Positions 53,853-63,949 of a stretch of 64,000 bases of DNA are shown in pieces. Under the pieces are notes generated by a model. The model was not told the DNA's origin, ran no database searches, and saw only the letters and a program-made list of their open reading frames with translations. The stretch lies in contig NZ_CP045494.1 in NCBI RefSeq assembly GCF_015500055.1, forward strand, positions 54,321 through 118,320. Direction: 5' to 3'. How positions within the stretch are numbered: the first letter of the stretch is position 1; every line of letters begins with the position of its first letter. Source of the stretch: Mesorhizobium sp. NBSH29 (lineage in GTDB: Bacteria > Pseudomonadota > Alphaproteobacteria > Rhizobiales > Rhizobiaceae). Position numbers and translations under genes: made by a program.

Positions 53853-54250
53853 TTAGTGCATGACGGGTCTTGGCGCTACGGCGGGCGTGGCCGGCGAAGT
53901 TGGTCCGGGTTGCGCAGCCGGCCACAGGGACCGCTTCTGGTGCTGGGGGTTTGTAGCCCAGAGATGAATGCGGTCGCGCCGTGTTGTAGTGCTGGCGCCA
54001 TCCTTCGATGACGATCTGGGCCTCTGAAGCGAGTAGAAGATCTCGCCGTCGAGCAGCTCGTCGCGAAGCTTCGAGTTGAAGCTCTCGCAATAGCCGTTCT
54101 CCCAGGGGCTCCCGGGCATGATGTAGGCGGTCCTGGCGCCGACGGTGGTGATCCATTCGCGCAACGCCTTTGCGATGAACTCGGGGCCGTAGCACCTACG
54201 GAGGGAGCGAACTGAGGCAGCCACGATAGCGGTGCGCGCAGCTTTTCGCT
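53853..54250 (-). pseudogene. IS3-family transposase (OrfB) remnant
   Basis: The leftward reading contains the late integrase core YGPEFIAKALREWITTVGAR, then PGSPWENGYCESFNSKLRDELLDGEIF (DDE Glu region). In another frame it continues IVIEGWRQHYNTARPHSSLGYKPPAPEA, so a frameshift lies near 54030. The N-terminal half is absent. This is an IS3-family OrfB tail common in rhizobia. Confidence 0.88.
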
Positions 54251-54335
54251 GCAGGCGCGCACCGTTCGAGGCGGCCATGGCCAGTCAGAGTTTCTCTAGA
54301 ATGTGAGTGTTCACAACCCATTCGGAGAGACCGAC

Positions 54336-55240
54336 CATGACCAGCGCAAATATTATACTCGCCGATGCGGTGTTGGTAGCCATCGACATCGCCAAGGTTC
54401 GCAATGAAGTTCTGATCGAAGACCCGGGCCATAAACGCCGCCGGTTGCAGGTTCTTAAACAATCGTGCCGAGCATGATCGGCTGATCGAGGTGCTGCTGG
54501 CGTACGGCCGACCTGTGGGTCTGCGGCTTCGAAGCAACGGGTAATTATCACAGACCTATCGCGTGGCGCCTGGCTGAAGCGGGCTTCGAAGTACGGTTGA
54601 TTTCGTCGCTGGCGCTTGCCCGAACCCGCGAGGCCTTGCACAACAGTTGGGACAAGAACGATCCCAAGATGCGCAGGTGATGCTGCACAATGCTGAAGAT
54701 CCAGGCGACCCAGCGCTATCATGATCCGCTGCGCGCCGGCATCAACGACGTACAGGAACTGTCGAAGACGCATGAGGCGATCGCAAAAGCCAAGACCGAG
54801 ATCCAGCACCGCATCCTGACGCATTACCTGCCGCTGTACTTTCCCGAGATTGATCGGTTTCGGGGCAACAGTCCGCAGCGACTGGTTCTTCGCCTTCCTC
54901 GATGCCTTCCCGACACCGGCGAGCATCACGGCGCTGACGAAGGACGAGTTCGTAAAAGCAGCCTGGGGTATCGTCGGCCGTAAGGTCAGCAAGACACAGA
55001 TTCTAATGGATATTTATGAGACGGCACGCACATCAATCGGACTGCCGTTGCCGCTTGATGCCCCTGCCATTCGTATGTTCCGGATGGTTGTCGCGGAGGC
55101 CCGCAGCCTGATCCGACAACGTAACGAGATCGAAGCCCAGGCCGACGAACTGCTGCGGCACAGCCAGGATTACCAACTCCTGCGCCAGATACCCGGCATC
55201 GGGCCGATCAGGGGCCGCGACATAGAACGGGCAGGATAGC
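54336..55240 (+). pseudogene. IS110-family transposase remnant
   Basis: The front frame MTSANIILADAVLVAIDIAK, VRNEVLIEDPGHKRRRLQ has the N-terminal Asp of the DEDD catalytic domain. It breaks after about 46 codons. A later frame gives KVSKTQILMDIYETA and QDYQLLRQIPGIGPI, the start of the C-terminal transposase domain, and then ends. Several frameshifts, and the C-terminal part with the serine is missing. Confidence 0.85.
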
Positions 55241-55261
55241 ACGGTAAAGCGGGGTGGGCGA

Positions 55262-57540
55262 TCACGCGGCCATGGATTCGAGCACGTTGAAGCGCCGGAG
55301 CTGTCGGTATCCGTCATCGTCGAGAGGCGGGGTCTCGGACCAGAGATAGTCGCCGGTGAGATTGATGTGTTGCCAGCCGAGCGGAGCGATGTGCGGTAGC
55401 AATGCTTCGTCGATCTTTCTGCCAGCCTTGGTCATCGCGGTGAGCGCGCGATCGAGATAGACGGTGTTCCACAGCACGATTGCTGCGGTGAGGAGGGCAA
55501 GGCCAGATGCCCGGTGCTGCTGCCCCTCTCTGCTCCGGTCTCGAATACGTCCAAGGCGGTGGAAGCAGACCGCGCGTGCGAGCGCGTTTCGGCTCTCTCC
55601 CTTGTTGAGTTCGACGGTCGATTCCCGCCGCAACTGCGGGTCTTCGAGCCAGTCGAGCGTGAAGAGCGTGCGCTCGATCCGCCCGATTTCCCGTAGCGCG
55701 AGCGCCAGACCGTTCTGACGCGGGTAAGCACCGAGCCGCTTGAGCATGAGCGATGCTGACACCGTTCCGGTCCGGACCGAGGCGGCAAGCCGCAGCACGT
55801 CATCCCAGTGCGCTTCGATCAGCTCTTCGTCGATGCGGCCGCCAATCAGGCTGCTAGCGCCGACCAACGTTCGGGTTTGTCCATCACGTGCAGTTTCCGG
55901 TCGCCGATGTTGGGAATACGCGGCGCGAACCGGAAGCCCAATATGTGCGCGAGGCCGAACACATGATCGGAAACGCCGCCACCATCGGTATGATGAACAG
56001 CCAGGTCGAGATCGCTTCGTGATAGAGCAAACCGTCCAATGACGTGCGCCGGCCTCGCCGGCGCTCCCGGTGGAGAACGGCGGTGTGGAAGGGCGCATAT
56101 CGGTCGGTAATGTGGGTGTAGAAGCCGACCGTCGGTTCGCGGCCGTGGTGGCGGTTGACCGCGCCGACCGCTTCACCGGGACCGCCGACATGGAAATGCT
56201 GTCCGTCCGAGCTCGACGAAAAACCCGCGCCGAACAGCCTCGCCAGGGGCTGCGCCTGCTGCCCATCCACGATACGCGCGAGCGCACGCCGGTAGGTCTC
56301 TTCGCGAAGGTGCCATCCTGTCGTCCAGGCCGAGTTGGCGGTAGGACGCGACCGAACAGGCATCGGCCATGCGTGTCAGCCCCAGGTTGGTGGCATCGGC
56401 GAGCAACCGCTGTCATGACGATCCGTCGCTCGTCGGCAGGCAAACCGGTGTGGAGATGGGTGAAGGCTTCCGAGAACCCGTCCAGCGATCGACGTCGGCC
56501 ATCAGGTCCGTGATGCGCACCGCCGGAAGCGTTCGATACAGCACCTCCTCGAGCTTGCCTCCGAGTGGCCTTGTTCGCGACCTCGTCCATGCGCCGCGCG
56601 AGAAGGGCGCTGCGCTTTTCGAGATAGTCCACGCGCCGTGCCCGATACCGCGACCGGGAGAGGTCCCGCTTCCCGCATGGGCCGCGAACAGGGCTTTTGG
56701 CAAAAAGCTGATCTTCGATCGCGCGGTATTGGCGCGAGCCCTCGACCCAGACGTCGCCGGCGCGAAGGCGACTACGCAAACTCGTCAAACAGGCAAACCT
56801 CGTACGCCCGTCGAATCAATGCCGTCTTTCGACATAACGGTGGCGCGCCAGGTTCTCGGCACGAACCCCAGCGCCGCATCCTTTGGCCAGGACCGTCCTC
56901 CCGCTCGCATAGTAGCGGCGCAACGTCTCGATTCCGGCGAGCACCCTCGCCGACGCCGGCAAGGACCGGAATGTCAGGCTATCGAAAAGGCGTGGACCGA
57001 CCGCCGCGGACAAACGGCGTGTCCGCGCGCGACAATCGCGGCGCGGTCTGGGCCAATCGGTCCGGACGAGCCGCTTCGCTTCGGCGATCGAGGCTGCCAG
57101 GTCCTCCCACGCGATGACGCGGCCGACGGCGGCGATCGATCGGAGCCGCTATCCTTTGCCGCAATGAGAGCGTCCGCCGAGCCCGCGCCAGCAGGCGTAT
57201 CTTGTCGTTGATCGCGCGGCGGTCGCGGATGAGCGCCGCCTCTTCGCGCCGTTCGGCGCGGAGGAACACACGCCCCATCAGCCGATCGAACAGCCCAACC
57301 GCGTCGTCGGTTAGGCGGACCGCAGTATCGAGTACGGTCCGCCACCAGGACGGCGCGGCGGCGCGAAACCGATGAGCGCGGCAAGATGCTGCGCGGTCAG
57401 CCTGGCGCCCTCGCGCGCGAGCTGACGCAAACCGCTCCGGATGCACGCCTTCGGCCACCGCCGGATCGAGACCCAGTAACTGCGTCCTCGATGTGGCTGG
57501 TCTGACCGAAGGCCGTCTTCGCTGCGCTTGCGCCTCGTTC
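55262..57540 (-). pseudogene. Tn3-family transposase (TnpA) remnant
   Basis: The leftward sequence resembles TnpA of Tn3-family transposons from roughly residue 200 to the C-terminus. Parts in changing frames: LDTAVRLTDDAVGLFDRLMG, then INDKIRLLARARR, then [19 protein letters not shown], and finally one long frame [74 protein letters not shown] to [13 protein letters not shown]. The N-terminal part and terminal repeats are missing on the right, where a DUF736 upstream region begins. Not functional. Confidence 0.88.
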
Positions 57541-57773
57541 TCAAACCCGCAACAGCCGGTTGTGACTTTCTTCCCCTGCTGGCTTCGCCATCATTCCGCG
57601 CGGAACAAGAAAGTCTCGCCCTGGCTGCCCTCCACTGTCGTTCCGGCCCCTACGAGCCCACCCATTGCGCAAGCGCAACGGGGACCCCGGGAGGGTGCGG
57701 GCCGATCGCCTCCAGTCTGCCTATCGCCATCGAGTCGCGATGGTCGCGGCCGAGAAACTCACGGAGACGAACA

Positions 57774-57857
57774 ATGGCTACCATCGGCACCTTTACCTCG
57801 ACTGGCAACGGCTTAGGTCAATGTGCTGAGAAGTTGTCCTTTAGCGCTATGGCTTGA
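57774..57857 (+). pseudogene. DUF736 gene fragment (5' end only)
   Basis: MATIGTFTSTGNG matches the N-terminus of DUF736 proteins of rhizobial plasmids. The resemblance stops after residue 13 (near 57812) and a random tail ends at 57857. The break marks the left edge of the inserted recombinase block. Upstream sequence from about 57540 resembles the region before the second DUF736 start at 63950. Confidence 0.8.
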
Positions 57858-57881
57858 GGGTTGGGCACATAGACGTCCGGG

Positions 57882-58014
57882 TCAAGCGTTCCCGCAGCGT
57901 AGCGAGGACAACGCTTGAGGCGGCGGCGACACGGTATGCTTTTCCATGGGGTGTAGGACAAGTCCTGCACCCCTGCCACGTGGCGAACGGGAGAGCGCGA
58001 GGGGAACCCCTCGC
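57882..58014. repeat. Three inverted repeats at the left end of the recombinase block
   Basis: TCAAGCGTT (57882-57890) with AACGCTTGA (57910-57918); GGGGTGTAGGAC (57948-57959) with GTCCTGCACCCC (57962-57973), one mismatch; GCGAGGGG (57997-58004) with CCCCTCGC (58007-58014). They fill the non-coding 300 bases between the DUF736 break and the first recombinase gene, where a site-specific transposon would hold its subterminal recombinase sites. They could equally be RNA hairpins. Confidence 0.6.
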
Positions 58015-58161
58015 ATTTAATGAGAAGAGTGCGCCGGAGGCGCTCCGCTTATTATTTGTTCGAGAGCTGTCCATTTGGTCGGTTTCGTCGACAGTGTAAG
58101 CACTTGATCAGTTTCGTTATTCTTTTTTGCGCCTCCGGGTGCCTTGCTCCCGGAGAGCGCG

Positions 58162-59296
58162 ATGGTGTCGATTATACGGGCAGTGCCCGGGGTTCACGGG
58201 ATTCCTGCTGGATTTCCCATCCTGCTCGACGCGCAGATGTCGATTGTCCGAGCCGACCTCAGCTATCTGCTTGAACTCGCCACCATTCCCGGCCGCTCTC
58301 ATGCGATGGAGACGCTGAGGACGTACAGCGAGCACCTGCATGACTGGCGCTTCGCAGATGAGGGAACGATCGCCGCCTACCGCAACCGGATGCTGGCAAC
58401 GCCGAGCCCTCATACAGGACGGCCCTATGCCCGCTCCACCGTGAACGATCGTGTCCGGACGATTTGCCGCTTTTACTCATGGGCGCACCGGCGCGGTCCT
58501 GATCGAAGACCTGCCATTCGACTACATCGAGGTGTCGCTCCGGTCGACACGCCAGCAGGGCATGCTGGCGCATCTGGATCAGCGTCCTGCGGCGTGATGG
58601 CCAACATCCTGACCGTTGCGGAAGCTGAACGGCTGCCGCGACCGCTCCGTGTCGATCAACTTCAATCCCTGTTCCGGCATCTTGCGTCGCCCTATGACCT
58701 GATCGCCGAGTGGGCCTTGGCCACCGGCATGCGCCGCAAGGAACTATGCGGCTTGCAGCTTCATCAGGTGCCGGACGTCGCTCACACTGGATATCGACCA
58801 GCAACCCACTCGTCGGGGTGCCGCTGAGCGTCACAAAGGGCGACCGGCCCGCGCACCGTCTATCCGCCGCTGCGGCTGATTGACCGCACTCACTGGTAAT
58901 GTGGGGGAGAGCAGCGCGCGGCGCTGGTAAAGCGCCGGCGCAGAACCCACCCCGGCTACCGGGCGCCATCGACGCTTTTCCTCAACAGCAACGGCGATCC
59001 CGTTTCGAGAGCGAGGTTTTCAGCCGCTTTTCCGGCACGGCCTTTCAAGCGGCAGGCTGAACAGGATCCGGCCATTGGTTGAGGCACACATTCGCGATGT
59101 CGATGTTGGTGCGCCTGCAAAAGCAGGCGGCGACAACGCCCGACCTCAATCCGCTGAAGATCGTGCAGGTCCTGCTCGGCCATGCGTCGATCCAGACGAC
59201 AGCCGTCTACTGCGCTGCGTTGAACTCCACGCCGATACGCTGGCCGAGAGTCTCTCCTATCTCTACGGCGAGCTGGTGCCCCATGGCCATCCGTAA
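58162..59296 (+). pseudogene. Tyrosine recombinase 1 of a Tn554-like set, frameshifted
   Basis: From ATG 58162 the frame gives an N-terminal SAM-like domain (LRTYSEHLHDWRFADEGTI, YARSTVNDRVRTICRFYSWA). Frames then switch near 58500, 58600 and 58780; pieces include LIEDLPFDYIEV, the catalytic Arg region ATGMRRKELCGL and, from 59080, MRHTFAMSMLVRL and QVLLGHASIQTTAVYCAAL with His, Arg and Tyr. Restored length would be about 370 residues, close to TnpA of Tn554. Its end overlaps the next gene start (59283). Confidence 0.82.
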
Positions 59297-61127
59297 GAGA
59301 AGCCCGATAGATCGCCGGTTCGCGGTTTCCGGCGCGCAGTCGGAGACCGCCATTTCCCGGTTGCCGGCGAACACGATCATGTTTGTGGACGCGTGGGGCA
59401 ACCCCATACAACGCTTCGACTTTGATCAACTCCTCGGTGTGCCTCTCGATCTGCGCGCGTTTCTGGCCGATGCCTTTCCGCGAGCATTGTGCCGCTCAGA
59501 CGCCGGCAACGCGCCGCACGACCTGGGTAGCCGTCCGCCCGTTTCGCCCGCTTCGTCGCCTACGACGGCATGATCAGCGAAGCCGGCGACATCGATACCG
59601 CGGCGATCGGCCGGTATGTGCTCTGGCTCAAGAAGGAAGGCGCAATCACGTGCACCACGAGGTGCACATGCCGTCGCTTTCGATGTTCTGCGGCCCTTGC
59701 TGATGTGGTGTCAGCGCAATCGGCCGCACGCACTCGCGCCGATCTCGATATTCCCTGGAACGCATTTCCGAGCCGCCGCACCAGCCAGCAACCACGACGC
59801 AGGCTCCCGCCGATCAGATCAAGGCGATCCTTCGCGCCTGCTACGAGCAGATCGATGAGGCATGGGCACGCTTCCAGCACGGTCAGGAGGTCATTGGCCG
59901 CGCCCGAACTGCCGCCGAAGACGCTGCGCGGTCAGGGCCTCGACCGATGGATATGGCGCATTGCGAAGATCGAAGGCGGCCTGATGCCGGACAATGCCAC
60001 ACTCGATGAGCACGGCATCAAGCCCAGCACGCTGGTCAAGTTCTGGGGCGGAACGCGTACCGTGACCCAGTATTTCCACATCACCACCGACACGCTGGTG
60101 CCGTTCTTCCTGGCGATCGCCATCCAGACAGCCGCCAATCCCGACGCGCTGCGCCATATCCACCGAGACTGCCTCGTCCCGCATCCGCTCGACCGAATAT
60201 CGCGTCATCGTCGACTGGACCAAAGCCCGCACCGGAGGCCGTCTCCAGAAGGCGCAGCGCCGTTCCTTCGACCGGCGCCGGCGTTATGCCGCGCCGAACC
60301 TGATTCGACAAGATGCTGGCCCCTGACGGCGCCGATCGTCGCCACGGCACCGCCGGGTGAACAGGATCGGCTTTTTCCTGACGCGCAGCGTCCACAAGGA
60401 GCACGCTCGCCCGTATACTTGGAAGCCGCACAGGAGTTATCGAACATTCTCTCCTGAGACGGGCAATCCTCAGATTCATCGAGCGCGCAAACCGCCGGAT
60501 CGAGGCGTGGAATCGCACTCCATCCCGACAAGCCGCCGCGAGGCGATCGCCAACTTCGCGCCGGCACTGTTCCGGGGAACTGTCGCCACGGAGCACTATC
60601 GTGCCTCTGGTGGAGACGTTCTCGTCGCCCAATCGCTTCTGAACCACGCCAGTGTCGCGACGACCGAGACCTATCTCAGGAGCGAGGAGACGACCCGCTT
60701 CCAGCGCCAGACGATCGCCCGCCTGCAAGAGATGATGATCGCATGGGTTCGCGGCTCCGACAGAAGCGACCCGTGCCGGCCGTCCGCGACGGTGAACGGA
60801 ACCGCTCCGTTCGGCCATGACTGCCTTGCCCCGATCGTGTCGGGCGGCGACGGCAACACCCGCCTTTGCCCGCGGTTTTCGGCGGCTGCCTGTCCTGTCC
60901 CGGCCTCGTAATCCCAATCGACGCGGACCATCTGGCACGTGTGCTTGCAGCAATCACCCCGCTTCGAGCAGGCCCGCGACCGGCTCGAACCCGCCGCTGG
61001 AACCTTCTCTATGCGCCGTCATGGCGCATTCTCACTCAGGACATCCTGCCGGATTTCCCGGTGGAACTATATGAGTCCGCGCCGTAGTCTCGCCGCCGCC
61101 ATGCCGCCCCTGCCGGAGCTGGAGTAG
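59283..61127 (+). pseudogene. Tyrosine recombinase 2 of a Tn554-like set, frameshifted
   Basis: From ATG 59283: MAIRKRSPIDRRFAVSGAQS, with FVDAWGNPIQRFDFDQLLGV. Later pieces in changing frames include SEAGDIDTAAIGRYVLWLKK, then TRTVTQYFHITTDTLVPFFL, SIPTSRREAIANFAPALFRG and QSLLNHASVATTETYLRSEE, the last with the expected late His and catalytic Tyr region. Restored length would be about 610 residues. It ends at TAG 61125-61127, sharing one base with the GTG of the next gene. Several indels make it non-functional unless the sequence is wrong. Confidence 0.75.
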
Positions 61128-63019
61128 TGTCGGCCACGCCGGCGTCCAGTCGGAGACCTCATCACCCGCAAAGGGTTTCAGATCGGTCATTGTGGTCAGA
61201 CCCGCAATGGCAGTTCGAGGGGCTTCGCCCCGGCCAGCGCCTCTCCCAACTGCGCTTCGACTGGGATTTCCCGTTGCCTGACGGCAGCCGCTTCACCGCG
61301 CCGAGCTGGCATCGGTGGCTGGAAGATGCACGCACCTTCCTATGGTCGCTTCGCGCCGATCCACCACGAGGCCGCCGCCGGCTTCGCGTCCAGACCCTCG
61401 TATCGGCCGGGCAGAAGCTGCGCATCCTGATCTGCTGGATGGCCGGTGAGGGCATGCGCGGTTTCGGCGGCCTCGATCAGGAGAACGCCCGGCGTTTCCT
61501 CGGCTTCATTGCCGCCCGGGTCACCGTCAAGGGCAATCGTGTCACCGCAAGCACACGCCATGCCTACGCGAACCTCATTGCTGCGCTCTGGCTGCAACGC
61601 GGTAAGCTCGGCGATCCGCCGCCGGAACATCCCTACGACGGCGAGCGCGCCAGCGCGTTTTCCGGATTCAACAGGTTTTCGAACCAACGATTGCCCTTCA
61701 CACCAGACGCCATCGCGGTTCCCCTTTTGTCGAGCGCCATCCGTTTGATCGGCCAGCCGGCCGACGACGTGATCGCGCTTCGCGACCAGGCCTCGAGCCT
61801 CTATCTGGAGCGTCGGGCCGCAGGGTTTTCCACCTCATCGACCCGACAGCCCGTATTGAAGCTGGTCGCCGCTTTCGAGTTTTCACATATCGATGGCGAG
61901 GATGCTCCGTGGCATCCGCCGGTCATCGGCACCAAGCAGGTTCGCTTTCTTGTCGACCGGATCTACGAGGCCTGCTTTGTCGTCATTTCCTATCTCGTCG
62001 GCGCAAGGGTTTCCGAGATCCTCGCCCTGGAAACCGGTTGCATCGAGCAGAATCGCTCGGCCGACGGAACGGAAGTTCTTTCCTATCTTCGTGGACGCAT
62101 TTTCAAGACCGCCGCCGACGATGCGGGCCAGCCGCATCTGTGGGCCGCCCCGCAGGCCGTACTTCGGGCTATCGATGTGCTGGAGCGTCTTTCCGCTCCC
62201 TTGCGCCAGCAGATCGGCCGCACCGAACTCTGGCTGGCCATGCAGGGTCACGGCATCCTCGACACGCGCCCCCTCGACGTCGTGACCAGCAGCACGCTCG
62301 TGTCGCGCCTCAACAGCTATTTCGCACCGTTCGTCGCGCTTCCCGATCATGCCGACGGCAGCGCCTGGCATCTGACCACCCATCAGGGCCGCAAGACCTT
62401 TGCCCGCTTCGTCGGCAAGCGCGACCGCACCGGCCTGCACGCCCTGCAGCACCATTTCGGGCATGTGACGCGCATCATGACCGACAGCGCCTATGTCGGG
62501 ACGGATTTCGATCTCGGCGAGCTCGTGGATGCCCAAACCCTCGAAGAGACACGATCCGCTCTCGAGGAACTGCTCACCACCTCGCGCCTCGGCGGCAAGG
62601 CCGGACGTTTGCTGTCATCGCGATCGCGCTTCCGGGGCCGCACCCGCGACGGCGAACTTGCCGCCTATGTCGATTTCCTCATCAAGGACAGCGGCATGCG
62701 GCTCGGCGTCTGCGATTGGGGCTACTGCGTCTACCGTGCCGAATCCGCCGCCTGCATGGGCGACGAGCGCGGCCCAAATCCCGTGTGGCGAACTGAGAGC
62801 GTCTGCATGAACTGCGCCAACTTCGCCGTCACCGAGCGCCATCGGCCCGTCTGGCAGGCGCGCCTCGACCGCAATCTCGCGCTCATCGCCGATCAGCGTC
62901 TCGATGATGCCAGCAGTGCTCTCGCCATCACGCGCATCGCCGAATGCGAGCGCATCCTGTCCGATCTTTCCACAACGGAGCAATCGCTTGGCCAAGCAAC
63001 CCGTCGCAAACCCGCATGA
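61127..63019 (+). CDS. Tyrosine recombinase 3 (TnpB-like), intact
   Basis: 630 residues from GTG 61127, equal to the size I recall for Tn554 TnpB. The N-terminal region has EDARTFLWSLRADPPRGRR; the core-binding part includes ASTRHAYANLIAALWLQRG. Catalytic residues: Arg in YLVGARVSEILALE (about residue 293), HQGRKTFARF (about 420), and LQHHFGHVTRIMTDSAYVG with His and Tyr. A C-terminal Cys cluster (CDWGYC, AACMGDE, SVCMNCANF) may bind zinc. The only unbroken recombinase of the trio. Downstream gene overlaps by 32 bases. Confidence 0.9.
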   Translation: MSATPASSRRPHHPQRVSDRSLWSDPQWQFEGLRPGQRLSQLRFDWDFPLPDGSRFTAPSWHRWLEDARTFLWSLRADPPRGRRRLRVQTLVSAGQKLRILICWMAGEGMRGFGGLDQENARRFLGFIAARVTVKGNRVTASTRHAYANLIAALWLQRGKLGDPPPEHPYDGERASAFSGFNRFSNQRLPFTPDAIAVPLLSSAIRLIGQPADDVIALRDQASSLYLERRAAGFSTSSTRQPVLKLVAAFEFSHIDGEDAPWHPPVIGTKQVRFLVDRIYEACFVVISYLVGARVSEILALETGCIEQNRSADGTEVLSYLRGRIFKTAADDAGQPHLWAAPQAVLRAIDVLERLSAPLRQQIGRTELWLAMQGHGILDTRPLDVVTSSTLVSRLNSYFAPFVALPDHADGSAWHLTTHQGRKTFARFVGKRDRTGLHALQHHFGHVTRIMTDSAYVGTDFDLGELVDAQTLEETRSALEELLTTSRLGGKAGRLLSSRSRFRGRTRDGELAAYVDFLIKDSGMRLGVCDWGYCVYRAESAACMGDERGPNPVWRTESVCMNCANFAVTERHRPVWQARLDRNLALIADQRLDDASSALAITRIAECERILSDLSTTEQSLGQATRRKPA

Positions 63020-63470
63020 CACACGCCTGCGGGCCACGGCGGAGAGGTTGCGAGCCGCGCTCGACCGCCTGACCAGGGACAGCGGATCACACTCCGCCTC
63101 CGCCTCCGCGACTGCTCGCCTCACCGTCGCCGCCCTGGCGCGCGAAGCCGGCGTCGGCCGCAACGCCATCTACGCCAACCACCGCGATATTCTCGATGAT
63201 CTCGCCCGGGCCCGCGAGCATCAGCGTGCCCCCGCCAGCGGCCTCACCGCCGAAGACAGGATCACCAAGCAGCGTGATCTGATTGACGACATGCAGCAGC
63301 AGAACCGCCAACTTGCGACCGAGAATGCCGGGCTTCTGCGGCGCGCGATCGAAGCGGAGCGGCGCGCCTACAGGGCGGAACGCCGCAGCGCACAGTTGAC
63401 GAAGGAGCTCGGCAGCCTGCAACGCCCAACGATACTGCAATCGACGAAGGAGGGTTCGGTACACAGCTGA
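62988..63470 (+). CDS. Small coiled-coil accessory protein (DUF6262/TnpC-like)
   Basis: 160 residues from TTG 62988 (GGAG upstream), overlapping the recombinase stop; the earlier ATG at 62904 lies deep in that gene. A TetR-like N-terminal helix-turn-helix (RLTVAALAREAGVGRNAIYANHRDIL, about residues 47-72) is followed by a long basic coiled coil (LIDDMQQQNRQLATENAGLLRRAIEAERR). Position and make-up match TnpC of Tn554-like transposons, which influences the orientation and efficiency of insertion. Confidence 0.8.
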   Translation: MAKQPVANPHDTRLRATAERLRAALDRLTRDSGSHSASASATARLTVAALAREAGVGRNAIYANHRDILDDLARAREHQRAPASGLTAEDRITKQRDLIDDMQQQNRQLATENAGLLRRAIEAERRAYRAERRSAQLTKELGSLQRPTILQSTKEGSVHS

Positions 63471-63949
63471 CCCTATGATACTCCGGTCATTCCATGCGCT
63501 TTCCGCCACGCGCCGACAGGCTGGTGTCGTGGGACATTGCGGCGGGGACTGTCTTCCTTCTCGTTGCAGAGCACGGCCCCGGAACGACGCTGGTTTTGAC
63601 CGACCCTGTCATGCCGTCATCTCCCCGTTTTCGGCGTCATGAGCCTCAGGCTTCTCCCTCGACCGCTGACTGAGGTGCGTCCACTGCGGCCTTTCTTTCT
63701 GGCGTATCTCACACCGGGTTCGTCTGCTGCGCAGCCCGACCTCGATCCCGCAACAGCGCAGCGCCGACCTTCTTCCCCGCCGTGCTCGGCTGTCGCCTGC
63801 GCGCGGCTTCCTCGCGATGCAAGAAGCTCGGCCCCGCGCCGCCCTCCATTGCATTGCGGCCCTTCGGGTGCGGGCCGGTCGCCGGTGTTCTCCGATCGCC
63901 ATCAAGGCCGCGATGGTCGCGACCTGATACAGCAGATGGAGAAGACAAA
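63471..63949. promoter_or_regulatory. Right end of the recombinase block and DUF736 upstream region
   Basis: 479 bases without a gene. The left part should contain the right end of the Tn554-like element; no clear terminal core was recognised. The right 250 bases resemble the sequence upstream of the DUF736 fragment at 57774, including ATCGCCATC, GCGATGGTCGCG and GCGGGCCG pieces in the same order. Confidence 0.5.

Noticed and set aside
57882..57918. TCAAGCGTT/AACGCTTGA dyad considered as an integron attC site
   Set aside because: No conserved core sites in the required arrangement, no intI and no cassette array.
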